NCBI RefSeq assembly: GCF_001907675.1
Contig: NZ_MPNT01000040.1
Location: forward strand, 1-49,327
Length of the DNA: 49,327 bases
From: Mycobacterium paraffinicum
GTDB taxonomy: Bacteria > Actinomycetota > Actinomycetes > Mycobacteriales > Mycobacteriaceae
Direction of reading: 5' to 3'
The position numbers were made by a program, and so were the translations under genes. Shown here piece by piece: positions 42,114 to 49,327 of the stretch; positions within the stretch are counted from its first letter, which is position 1; every line of letters starts with the position of its first letter. The notes beneath the pieces were generated by a model that did no database searches, was not told the DNA's origin, and saw only the letters and a list, made by a program, of their open reading frames with translations.

Positions 42114-43218
42114 GTGTCTGAAGAAGATGAAATGGCCGCATCGGAGCACGGCGTGCATCTGGAATGGTGGTACGACCTGGACCGGCCAATTCTAGCCGAA
42201 GTGGACTTGCTTGCCGCCAGGTCAAGCTACTCGACGTCGTTCGTTACAGAGGACGGCGTCTTCGCCGCGACTGTACGTCTGCCACGGACGCCCGACGCTG
42301 AGAGCGGGCTTGCGGATTATCTGGCGCCTCCGCGTGATTGGGCGGCAACGCTACCCACGCCCGATGAAGAATGGGGAATCCACTACAAGGACCATACGCT
42401 GGGCTTCAAAGGTGTTGCCATCAAACGTCTTGCCTTCAGCATTCAGGCCGGGCCGGAGCTCGTGGAGCCCGCGATACGTTCGGAGTGGGGGCAGGACCTT
42501 CTAGCGTTGGAGATTCTCAACACCGTTGATACCTGGTGGGAGAACGTCAGGACATGGCTTCGAGGTCGCAACTAACCAACGCCTCGCACAAGTCGGGCAC
42601 GAGGCCAGCGATTGGTTAAACCCGAATACGCGGACGTCGATATGGACGGTCGACGAAAGCGGGGAAAGGAAGCCGTTGAGGGCCGGCGGCACTGTTGTTC
42701 AGGGCCCTGAGCGAGTCCTCGGTGTGACCGCAACGATCCTGCAGGATTGCTTGGCGCTCGCACACATTGAGCCGCCACTGGCATGGACTCTGTTGCGGGA
42801 CGCGCGCGCCCTGCAAAACGCCGATCAGTACCGCCGCTCGGTCATCGATGCAGCCACTGCAGCAGAGCTGGCTGCGACCAAGCTGGTTGACGATTTGCTA
42901 GTGGGAACCGAATCGGGGGAGCGAGCAAGGCTCCTCCGCGACCGAAGCCATCAGGGACTTGGAGGGAAGGCTGTACTGCTGAGGGAATTGGGGCAGGGCC
43001 CTCCGGAGGGTTTCAAAACTGATCTAGTGGACAGGCGAAATGACGCCGTGCACGAAGGGATAGATCTGAAATATCTCGAGTGGCAGGCGGCGTTTCGTGC
43101 GGCGTTAGCCCTTGTCGAGCAAGGCTTTCCACTGCCCACGCCGCCGGGTTCAAGCGTCCCGCTAACGTGTTATTGGTCTCGGACCATACAAGCGCATAAT
43201 GTCCATTCGTGGCCGTGA
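42114..43218 (+). pseudogene. HEPN-like protein gene split by a 1-base insertion
   Basis: GTG 42114 (SEEDEMAASEHGVHLEWWYDLDR) runs to a stop at 42575. Removing one C at 42561 turns VRTWLRGRN-stop into VRTWLEVATNQRLAQ, and the frame continues to 43218, a protein of ~367 residues. The C-terminal half is helical and contains DLVDRRNDAVHEGI, in which RNDAVH fits the R-x4-H motif of HEPN ribonucleases. It also has a helix pair (YRRSVIDAATAAELAATKLVDDLL). It converges on csf3 with a 10-base gap. Either two pieces or a sequencing error; if repaired, it may be a defence or toxin-type HEPN protein. Confidence 0.6.
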
Positions 43219-43228
43219 TGCGAGCCTG

Positions 43229-43948
43229 CTAGCGGGCTGGTTGGTAGGCGTTGGCGCGGCTCGCCGGATGCAGGTACGGGGGCCGGACGGCCGCAGTGCC
43301 CAGCTGTCCTGTCTGGACACCGGGGGTGTGGGTGAGGCAGCGCACCGGTGCTGTGCGGCCCAGTACGCCAGGCTCGTGTTCGTGGCCGGCCGCCCAGCTT
43401 GAGACATCAGGGGTTTCGGTAACTTCCCATCGTGTGACGAGTCCTTCTCCGACCCCGCGGTGCTTGCCGATCGAGAACAGATCGGTGAGCAGCTCACGGA
43501 TGAGGTCGGCGTCGCCGACGGCGCGCCAGGTCAAGGTCGCGGCGGGATGCGCCATGACAGGGACGATGCGCTTCTGATAGCGGCCCTGGGCGTCGGAAAC
43601 TGCTTGGCTTCCAATGACGGGGGTCAGCTGCTGAAGCCGGCCCCGATTCGTGCGTGAGGTGCGCCAGCGCATATCGGGGTCGGTGACGTGATGGGGGTGG
43701 AGGTCGGCGAAGGTGGCCATCCAGTGCCAGTCGGCGTCAGAGGTGGGATCGCCGCATTTGGCGAGTGGAAGGGCAAGCGTCTCAGGGTCTTTGGTGTGCT
43801 GATAGGTGAACTCTTCCCCGGCTGTTCGGGCGGCCCACTTACGGCGGTGCCACAGTACTGAGGCGAGCAATCCATCCAAAGCCACGCCCCAGGGTCGGGA
43901 CAGCACGACACCGTGTGGTGTGGTGGCGGTGATCTGCAGAGCAATCAT
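43229..43948 (-). CDS. csf3: Csf3 (Cas5-like), type IV CRISPR complex subunit
   Basis: 239 residues. RAMP-type fold: N-terminal strand IALQITATTPHGVVLSRPWGVALDGLLASVLWHRR, then a basic middle (DMRWRTSRTNRGRLQQLTP), and a glycine-rich loop DLFSIGKHRGVGEGLVTRWEV near 173-193, typical of Csf3. In type IV complexes Csf3 caps the crRNA 5' end or equivalent RNA end. Last of four genes in order csf1-cas11-csf2-csf3, 9 bases after csf2. Confidence 0.88.
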   Translation of the reverse strand: MIALQITATTPHGVVLSRPWGVALDGLLASVLWHRRKWAARTAGEEFTYQHTKDPETLALPLAKCGDPTSDADWHWMATFADLHPHHVTDPDMRWRTSRTNRGRLQQLTPVIGSQAVSDAQGRYQKRIVPVMAHPAATLTWRAVGDADLIRELLTDLFSIGKHRGVGEGLVTRWEVTETPDVSSWAAGHEHEPGVLGRTAPVRCLTHTPGVQTGQLGTAAVRPPYLHPASRANAYQPAR

Positions 43949-43957
43949 GCGTGTGTG

Positions 43958-44824
43958 TCAACTCAGTTGCGATAGCGTGGCGATCGCCTCGTCGCGGTGA
44001 GCGGTCAGGTCCGCTACCCAGTCAATAGTGTCGCCGGGCAGATTTCCGCGAAGCGTGGTGCCGGTGACGGTGGCGGTGACCTGGCCGTGGCCGGCGGCGA
44101 TACGGCCGCCGAGGTGTCCTCGGGTGGCGAATTCGTCCAGGACGGAAAGCAGGAATGCTGCTTGGATGGGGGTGGCGTTGGTGAGTCGAACCCAGGTCTG
44201 CAGTCGGGTTCCCGCCGGCAGCGTCTCGACCCCGAATCGTCCGAGCGGACTGCTGTTTTCATCCGAGTCCGTGGTGGGAGGCCGGGCGGTGGTCGTGCGG
44301 TGATCGGAAAGGTGGCTAAACGATTCTTCGGCGACGCCAAGCACGGCAGGCAAGGCTTTGGATCGCGGTGGGCGGGGCAGGATGTGGGAGAGTTCGGCGA
44401 TCTCGGGCAGCACCTTGCCGACGTCCAGTAGCCCCGACATAATGCGGCCCGACGCCGCCCCGCCGAATACCGCGATCTGGGGCAGTAGAGCCTTGAGGCG
44501 GCGTTCTTGCTCGTCGGTAAGGGGTCGCGCGGATTTGGCCAGCCGGCCGCCGTTGGTGAGTAGGTGTGCTGCCGGGATGGGCAGGGCGGTGTCTTCGTAG
44601 TTGAGCACGGCGGCGGTCAATGACTCTCCGATGCGGCGCAAGATTCCGCGGAAACCGCTGCCCGACACGATCGGGACAAGTATCACTTCACCGGTGGGGG
44701 TGAGGATCTTTTCTCGTCGGAACAAGGCGAAGTTGTCGGTGCCGATGGCGCTGTAGTCCTCGCGGTGCACGATCGAGGAGCGGGCCAAGACGTCGATGTC
44801 GAAGTGAACGCTGATCAAGCTCAC
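43958..44824 (-). CDS. csf2: Csf2 (Cas7-like), backbone subunit of type IV complex
   Basis: 288 residues. Cas7-type RAMP protein with the hallmark VPIVSGSGFRGILRRIGESLTAAVLN near 47-72, then AVFGGAASGRIMSGLLDVGKVLP and ASKVGG-like loops later (GGRIAAGHGQVTATV). It should polymerise along RNA as the backbone of a filament; a type IV-B filament from Mycobacterium sp. JS623 has been described. ATG overlaps the cas11 stop (ATGA at 44821-44824). No missing conserved block. Confidence 0.9.
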   Translation of the reverse strand: MSLISVHFDIDVLARSSIVHREDYSAIGTDNFALFRREKILTPTGEVILVPIVSGSGFRGILRRIGESLTAAVLNYEDTALPIPAAHLLTNGGRLAKSARPLTDEQERRLKALLPQIAVFGGAASGRIMSGLLDVGKVLPEIAELSHILPRPPRSKALPAVLGVAEESFSHLSDHRTTTARPPTTDSDENSSPLGRFGVETLPAGTRLQTWVRLTNATPIQAAFLLSVLDEFATRGHLGGRIAAGHGQVTATVTGTTLRGNLPGDTIDWVADLTAHRDEAIATLSQLS

Positions 44825-45288
44825 CCGCGGGCCGCTTTCCGTTGTTCGGCAACAGCTTCGGCGATGATGCGCACCCGCAGCAGCAGTGCCGGCAGACTGT
44901 CACGTAGCACGGCGATGACGGGTAGCGACGGTTGGCGTAGCAGCATGGCTAGCTCGAGGCGTCGATCCCGCTGCCGGGGCGCGCAGACCTCGAGCTGTAT
45001 GGACACATCAGACCACCAGCGATCCAGGGTGTCGGCGCGGTAGGCGGCACGGCGAACTCGACCGGGCAGCAGCTCGTCCCAGTAGGTTTTGCGGTATCGC
45101 GGGTCGGCGAGCCAGCTTCTTTCCCAGTCGATGCTGTAGTGCAGTAGCAGCAGCAGCCGTTCAGCGGTGTCGGCGGGACTGGTCCGGGCTGGTTCTTTCG
45201 TGTCGGCGTCCGGGGCGGGTTCGTCGAAAGGGGGCAGTTCGGGGACCAGGGCACGCCACGCCTGGGTGGGGGTGGGAGCTGCCGTCAT
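44821..45288 (-). CDS. cas11: Cas11-like small subunit of type IV-B complex
   Basis: 155 residues, ATG 45288, almost all helical (TAERLLLLLHYSIDWERSWLADPRY, then RRLELAMLLRQPSLPVIAVLRDSLPALLLRVRIIAEAVAEQRK). Size, helical content and place between csf1 and csf2 identify it as the small subunit, which lines the belly of the filament. Overlaps csf2. Sequence conservation in this family is low, so the call rests mainly on position. Confidence 0.82.
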   Translation of the reverse strand: MTAAPTPTQAWRALVPELPPFDEPAPDADTKEPARTSPADTAERLLLLLHYSIDWERSWLADPRYRKTYWDELLPGRVRRAAYRADTLDRWWSDVSIQLEVCAPRQRDRRLELAMLLRQPSLPVIAVLRDSLPALLLRVRIIAEAVAEQRKAARG

Positions 45289-45343
45289 GGGTGAAGCGTA
45301 AAGGGCCAGGCTGCCATCGGGTGGTGATCGCTCGGCGCGCGGG

Positions 45344-45991
45344 CTAGGGCTGAGGCGTCGGCATGGTGGTGAGGGCGCGAGCTGCTGCCCACAGGGGCGG
45401 GATGGTGCGCCACGTCTGCAGTGCCGTCCAGGCAGCCAGGATGCGCCGCCAATGGGTGGCCGGCTGAGCGCTCAGTAACCGCGAGGGAGGCGCCGGATGG
45501 CTCAGCTGGGTCCAGGTCGCGCCCACGGTGGTGCGCAGCCAGATCAGGTCGGTCAGCCGGGTGGCCGCCCCGGCATCCCAGGGCACGACGAGACCATCGG
45601 TGGCGAGATGTCCCCATTGGGCGGTCGGCAGGATGTGGCGGCGTCGAGCGGTCGGCAGGATCGCGGCTTGAGAGGTCGGCAAGGCGCCAGCAGAGAGCGC
45701 GTCAGCCAATGCGGCACCGGTGGAGTACTCCGTCACGGTCGTCGCAGTGACCAGTAAAGCCAGTTGTGTGGTGGGAGGAGCGCTGTAGGCCCAGGCGCAT
45801 GGCACACAGAGCCGGCGCGATCCGAACGGCCAGGCGTCGAAACCGGTGAACTTCTCAGAAATGATGCGTGAGCTCAGCACGGTCGGCCCCTCCTCGCCGC
45901 ACCGGCCGCAGCGACCATCTACCGGCGAAGGCGCGTCCACGGCGGGTCGACCGGCAGCAACCCATGCCGCGGCGGCGGGATCAGAAAGCAT
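45344..45991 (-). CDS. csf1: Csf1, type IV signature protein with zinc finger
   Basis: About 215 residues from ATG 45991; ATG 46048 would add 19. Two CxxC pairs, CGRCGEEG and LCVPCAWAY, separated by SSRIISEKFTGFDAWPFGSRR, form the Csf1 zinc finger. The C-terminal half is rich in Ala, Leu, Trp and Pro. Csf1 is the large-subunit-like component of type IV complexes. It is the first gene of the minus-strand csf operon, divergent from the ART-like operon at 46217. No Cas6, DinG or CRISPR array lies nearby, which fits subtype IV-B. Confidence 0.87.
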   Translation of the reverse strand: MLSDPAAAAWVAAGRPAVDAPSPVDGRCGRCGEEGPTVLSSRIISEKFTGFDAWPFGSRRLCVPCAWAYSAPPTTQLALLVTATTVTEYSTGAALADALSAGALPTSQAAILPTARRRHILPTAQWGHLATDGLVVPWDAGAATRLTDLIWLRTTVGATWTQLSHPAPPSRLLSAQPATHWRRILAAWTALQTWRTIPPLWAAARALTTMPTPQP

Positions 45992-46072
45992 GCAGGCGCC
46001 ACGATACGGCCGGATCGGTTGGTATCGTGACCGACACGAAACGCACACAGGGGTCGGGTGAGGGTTTCACCT

Positions 46073-46128
46073 GAGGCGGCTCCGGAAGGCTGTTACTCAG
46101 TCCGTCCGGGGCCGCCTCCCTCTTTTCC
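46073..46128 (+). terminator. Strong hairpin followed by a T-rich tract between csf1 and the ART-like gene
   Basis: Arms 46073-46086 and 46105-46118 pair over 14 bases with one G-U, loop of 18 bases, then TCTTTTCC. This looks like an intrinsic terminator on the plus strand, yet no plus-strand gene ends here. It may be an attenuator or the 3' end of a small RNA made from the csf1 promoter region. The remaining intergenic DNA (to 46216) holds a possible -10 box TACACT at 46176-46181. Confidence 0.5.
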
Positions 46129-46216
46129 TCGGCCCGGCGCCGGCAGCAATCCCGCTTGGTGTCCAGGTTGGCCCATACACTGCGGGTGATCGTCGAGCTA
46201 GGGAAGTTTGAACCGC

Positions 46217-47104
46217 GTGGGTGCCAAGACCGCCAGACCGAACCGGGAACAACCCGTCGTCATGGACGTCGAAGGCGGCGTCATTTCCGCGCGCGACGTG
46301 AAGGCGGCCCGCGAGGTGGCCGAGGACGCGATGACGGAGCGCGCTTTCCAGCGCCTTGCCAACCAGATCACCGACGAACTGCGCGACACGGACACCTCAC
46401 TGACCCGGGCGGCCCGCGACCGTGATCGCGCCACGCCTCGAGATAGGAGCCATATCGAGTCCGTGCGCCTGCGCGGCGAGCTGCCGGCCCGCGAGGAGTT
46501 CCGGGAAAGCCTGAGCGGGCGCCAGCGCAAACTCCGCTCGGCGGTCAAAAACCAGGTGATGGCCGCGGCGCCGGCATCACAGCAGGCCGCGATCGCGAGC
46601 ATGCTGACCAGCGAAGACCCCACCGAGTGGCGGCGCATCAACGAAAAGCTGCACCACTCGGCGGGTGACGTCCAACAACTAGCGGACACCGATCGGGCGA
46701 AGGTGCAGCGCCTCGACCGGGCCATCCAGTCCTATGAACGCCTCAACGACCGCACCCACCGCGTCTATGTCGCAGTGAAGCTGCCCGACAACCATGGCGA
46801 CATCACCAAGCCCTCCGACCTGCCGCCAAGCCTGCGGCCGGGTGCGAGCGTCGCGTTCGACCAGTTCACCCTCACTCGACACAACCTGCATGAGACACCG
46901 GGCCACGACAGCTCCCGACATGTGGTCTTCGAGGTTGTGACGAGCCGCGGGATGTATTTGGGCCGCTCCGACAGCGTGGAAGACACCACCCACATCCTCC
47001 CGAGAGGAATGCAGTTCGACGTGGCGTCCGCCGAACACGTCGCCTATGCAACCCGCTCCGGAGGCTTCAACGAACGCGTCGTCTTGCAACTGAGGGAGCG
47101 GTGA
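46217..47104 (+). CDS. ADP-ribosyltransferase-like protein, type IV-B accessory
   Basis: 295 residues from GTG 46217 (TTG 46208 also possible; GGGAAG precedes both). The N-terminal ~180 residues are helical and charged, coiled-coil-like (NQITDELRDTDTSLTRAARDRDR; VQRLDRAIQSYERL). The C-terminal ~115 residues resemble an ADP-ribosyltransferase fold: HRVYVAVKL (motif 1 Arg), ASVAFDQFTLTRHNL (motif 2, S/T strand) and THILPRGMQFDV (strand that normally follows the catalytic Glu). At the usual Glu position I read Thr, so catalysis is doubtful. It heads an operon with the next two genes, divergent from csf1. Confidence 0.6.
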   Translation: MGAKTARPNREQPVVMDVEGGVISARDVKAAREVAEDAMTERAFQRLANQITDELRDTDTSLTRAARDRDRATPRDRSHIESVRLRGELPAREEFRESLSGRQRKLRSAVKNQVMAAAPASQQAAIASMLTSEDPTEWRRINEKLHHSAGDVQQLADTDRAKVQRLDRAIQSYERLNDRTHRVYVAVKLPDNHGDITKPSDLPPSLRPGASVAFDQFTLTRHNLHETPGHDSSRHVVFEVVTSRGMYLGRSDSVEDTTHILPRGMQFDVASAEHVAYATRSGGFNERVVLQLRER

Positions 47105-47523
47105 TGACCCCCACCGAATGGATCGTGCACCCCAACCGATCCGACATTGGATCCGACGAGCCCGGCCAGAACGGCCACTACCGCTCGCTCACCCGGCCGC
47201 GGAAGCCGGCCATCGAACCGTGCCTGGCCCGAGTAAGGCTGCCGCGCAGACTATCCGACGTCGCCGACGCCGACGGCACCATCACCTTCGGCGGGAACGA
47301 CTGGTGGTTCGTCGTCGGCGCGGCCCGGACCTTCGCCCGCACCCACATCGACTCAAACGTGCCGCCGCCGTTTGGATTCAAGCGCAACGGACAGTGGTGG
47401 TGGTGGGACGACACCACCAGCGAGGAATCGATCCTCGAGGGCCCAGAGGGCATCGACTACGTCCGCGAATACCTCGCTCGGCTGTTCCCGAGGTGCACCG
47501 TCACACTCAGCGACACACGATGA
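47101..47523 (+). CDS. Hypothetical protein between ART-like gene and cysH
   Basis: 140 residues. The start overlaps the previous stop and its stop overlaps the cysH start (ATGA), so three proteins are made in step. Two notable parts: DGTITFGGNDWWFVVGAARTFA, a strand-turn-strand, and GFKRNGQWWWWDDTTSEES, a run of four Trp next to acidic residues. The C-terminus is one helix and a strand (YVREYLARLFPRCTVTLSD). No signal peptide. I do not recognise the family; it seems specific to this CRISPR neighbourhood. Confidence 0.7.
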   Translation: MMTPTEWIVHPNRSDIGSDEPGQNGHYRSLTRPRKPAIEPCLARVRLPRRLSDVADADGTITFGGNDWWFVVGAARTFARTHIDSNVPPPFGFKRNGQWWWWDDTTSEESILEGPEGIDYVREYLARLFPRCTVTLSDTR

Positions 47524-48359
47524 CAACGACGCCAGCCGGACTAGACCTACACACGCTACGCGGCATCGCCGCCCGCCGGCGCGGCGCCCAGGGCCACCAG
47601 CATCTGCTCGACCGCATCGCCGAACACCTCGACGAGCACGACGGGTTCGTATCATGGAGCGGCGGTAAGGATTCCACCGTCGTAGTCGACCTCGCTCGAC
47701 AGGTCGACCCGCACATCCCAGTGGTGTTCTTCGACAGCGGGCTGCAGTTCCCCGAGACGCTGCGTTATCTGGAGGACCTGGCGCAGGAATGGCAGCTGAA
47801 CTACCACGTGATCACCGCTGACCCAGATTTGCTGACGGTGCTGATCGCCGGCGGTGGCTTCGACCATCACGCAGTCGATCGTCGGTTGCGCGGACAGCTC
47901 GCCGACATCATGATCACCGGGCCCGCGGCCGAGGCGCACCGCCGCTACGGCCGCGGATCGCTGTGGGGAGTGCGCGCTGAGGAGTCCCGCGGCCGACGGA
48001 TGCTGTACCGGCGCGGGCTGGGTGCCGAAACGCGGGCTCGACAGCACAGTTCGCAGTCAGATGTACGCGCGCAATTTGGCGGAGTGGTGCGCCGAGCGGA
48101 CGGCACCGTTACCTATGGCCCGATCTGGGACTGGCAACGCTCGCATGTCTTCGAGTACCTGGCCGGCCGCGACATCGAGCCCAACCCGCTCTACCGCAAG
48201 CTCGCCGAACTCGGAGTCCCTGAACAGCAAATCCGCGTCGACTCGATCATCGACGCCTCCAAGCTGTCCAACGGACACATCGCCTGGCTGCAAAAAGGCT
48301 GGCCAGATCTATATGACCGGCTCAGTCGTGCCCTACCGCGGCTGACTGAATGGACGTGA
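47520..48359 (+). CDS. cysH: CysH-like PP-loop protein, type IV-B accessory
   Basis: 279 residues from ATG 47520. N-type ATP-pyrophosphatase fold with the PP-loop SGGKDST (47-53), VVFFDSGLQFPETLRYLEDL and later GVRAEESRGRRMLYRRG and PIWDWQRSHVFEYLAGRDIEPNPLY. It resembles PAPS reductase/DndC-type enzymes, but the C-terminal ECGLH motif of true reductases is absent, so it is unlikely to serve sulfate assimilation. cysH-like genes are regular companions of type IV-B modules, where their role is unknown; acting on nucleic acid or on the Csf complex are possibilities. Third gene of the ART-like operon. Confidence 0.88.
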   Translation: MTTTPAGLDLHTLRGIAARRRGAQGHQHLLDRIAEHLDEHDGFVSWSGGKDSTVVVDLARQVDPHIPVVFFDSGLQFPETLRYLEDLAQEWQLNYHVITADPDLLTVLIAGGGFDHHAVDRRLRGQLADIMITGPAAEAHRRYGRGSLWGVRAEESRGRRMLYRRGLGAETRARQHSSQSDVRAQFGGVVRRADGTVTYGPIWDWQRSHVFEYLAGRDIEPNPLYRKLAELGVPEQQIRVDSIIDASKLSNGHIAWLQKGWPDLYDRLSRALPRLTEWT

Positions 48360-48439
48360 AAGCCGCTGTCGGACTGCGCTATTGGCGCCGCGGGGGGAAG
48401 TCCACTGGGTTGAGCACCGGTCGGTGTTGCGTTGTGGGT

Positions 48440-48670
48440 CTATTGCTGGTTCGTGCGGCGCTTGTCCGACCATGCCCGGTACCCCATCAACACGGCCAGG
48501 CCTCCGGTACTGATCAAGCCCAGCCACGTGCCATGGATGACGTTTACCACGAAGAGTGCCAGAAGTAGCGCAGCCATCACTGCGAAGAAGACTGAGCTGT
48601 TCAGGCGGTCCCTCTTCACCCGCGTCCTCCTCTCCGTTGGCGTGCCTGGGTTGAGCATGCCAGTCATCAT
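48440..48670 (-). CDS. Small two-helix membrane protein
   Basis: 76 residues (or 73 from ATG 48661). Basic N-terminus (TERRTRVKRDRLN), then two membrane helices, SVFFAVMAALLLALFVVNVIHG and WLGLISTGGLAVLMGYRAW, and a basic tail. Converges on the end of cysH. Function unknown. Confidence 0.6.
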   Translation of the reverse strand: MMTGMLNPGTPTERRTRVKRDRLNSSVFFAVMAALLLALFVVNVIHGTWLGLISTGGLAVLMGYRAWSDKRRTNQQ

Positions 48671-48789
48671 CCAGTCTGCAGTAGGCGCGAGGTGGATAAC
48701 CGCCAGCGTCGCATGGCGTTGGTAGCATCGGCGTGGAAGGGCAGGCCAGCAAGGGGCCGGCCCGAGATCTCCGGAGGGGAGAGGGAATC

Positions 48790-49327
48790 ATGAAAGTGGA
48801 TTTGGCGGGTGTGTCGCCCGCCGCTGTCTGCATCCGGGAGGACGACATCGACGAGCCGCCGTACCTGTGGTCAGACTTGATCGCTCGTCGCAACGCGTTG
48901 AGTCTGCGCGTTGAGGACCTCGTGCCGGTGCTGCGTGTCGATCTGCGCAAATACCGTTCGCGGGAGACTGGTGCCTTGGAGGTCGGTCCCGAGCTCGTCG
49001 ACGAGCTGATCGCGATGGAGGAGTTTGTCGCCGGCGAGGCCGCGCGCATTATCGCCGCGGCGCCGGCTGAAGGCACCGTGGTGCTGAGGGCTGTGGTCGA
49101 CCAGGCCGAATTTGAAGACGCCCATCCCGACGCGCGCACTCTGCGGGATCTGGCGGCCTACCCGCTGTCGCTGCAGCATGTGGCCGTGGGGCGGGCCGCC
49201 GGGCAGTTGAGCCGGCACGGCTGCGTCGTTGAGGTGTACCGCGGTGAGCAGCGCGGTGACCTCACCGTGCGCCGGCTGGCGGCGGGCCTGCTCAAGGAGG
49301 AGACCGCTCGGTTACTCGGTGTGGATG
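48790..49327 (+). CDS. Partial CDS, hypothetical protein with HTH-like start, runs off the window
   Basis: ATG 48790 (MKVDLAGVSPAAVCIREDDI) follows a strong purine run (GGAGGGGAGAGGG). At least 179 residues, no stop before the end. Residues ~27-62 (WSDLIARRNALSLRVEDLVPVLRVDLRKYRSRETG) resemble a small helix-turn-helix, followed by helix-rich sequence (LVDELIAMEEFVAGEARRIIA) and RTLRDLAAYPLSLQHVAVGRAAGQLSRHG. No signal peptide. It may be a plasmid-borne regulatory protein; family unknown. Confidence 0.75.
   Translation, partial: MKVDLAGVSPAAVCIREDDIDEPPYLWSDLIARRNALSLRVEDLVPVLRVDLRKYRSRETGALEVGPELVDELIAMEEFVAGEAARIIAAAPAEGTVVLRAVVDQAEFEDAHPDARTLRDLAAYPLSLQHVAVGRAAGQLSRHGCVVEVYRGEQRGDLTVRRLAAGLLKEETARLLGVD

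Noticed and set aside
43229..46048. A type III or type I CRISPR assignment for the RAMP genes
   Set aside because: There is no Cas10, Cas3 or Cas6. The Csf1-like two-CxxC protein, the gene order and cysH fit type IV-B.
48333..49139. A 268-residue minus-strand frame
   Set aside because: It is low-complexity Ser/Arg/Thr sequence opposite the gene beginning at 48790 and the small membrane protein.

Overview
The window is GC-rich DNA whose proteins look mycobacterial: proline-rich single-pass proteins, a PknH-type receptor kinase, several PknH-type sensor-domain proteins, DUF4333 proteins, an LpqM-like lipoprotein peptidase and many lipobox lipoproteins. The load of toxin-antitoxin modules, an IS607-type transposon, decayed genes and a type IV CRISPR-Cas module (a plasmid-associated class) suggests a large mycobacterial plasmid or other accessory element. 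No replication, partition or conjugation gene is visible, so the replicon type is inferred.

Layout. 0-9 kb: a probable IS end, small membrane and lipoproteins, a DIP1984-family gene broken by an 8-bp insertion that completes a perfect hairpin, a PknH-like kinase and a DUF4333 protein. 9-12 kb: an IS607-type transposon (tnpA, tnpB) inside a broken HEAAH metallopeptidase-like gene. 12-15.1 kb: the most striking locus, an apparent operon of Xre/MbcA-type antitoxin, RES-domain toxin and Cas12m (type V-M, RuvC site degenerate), joined by 4-base start/stop overlaps and followed by a two- or three-repeat mini CRISPR array. 15.2-22 kb: LpqM-like peptidase, PknH-sensor protein, lipoprotein, DUF4333 protein and a fused FHA/HTH regulator, with gene remnants between them. 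22-28.5 kb: a six-gene minus-strand operon centred on a serine/threonine kinase whose outer domain resembles an Fe-siderophore binding protein. 28.6-32.8 kb: three PknH-sensor proteins and two small secreted proteins. 32.8-36.9 kb: HipBA, a six-blade NHL lipoprotein and VapBC. 37-42 kb: membrane proteins and lipoproteins. 42-48.4 kb: a frameshifted HEPN-like gene facing a type IV-B CRISPR module (csf3, csf2, cas11, csf1), with a divergent operon of an ART-like gene, a small unknown gene and cysH. 48.4-49.3 kb: a small membrane protein and a gene that runs off the end.

Two themes stand out. First, a signalling set: two receptor kinases, four further PknH-sensor proteins, an NHL propeller lipoprotein (the fold of the PknD sensor), proline-rich proteins carrying ERTVVVP-like repeats, and an FHA-HTH protein that could read phosphothreonine. 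Second, two unrelated CRISPR-type effectors (V-M and IV-B) on one element, neither expected to cut DNA with its own nuclease. The V-M effector is co-transcribed with a RES/Xre addiction module. At least seven small frameshifts or nonsense changes lie in otherwise well-conserved genes; they mean either a decaying element or uncorrected sequencing errors.
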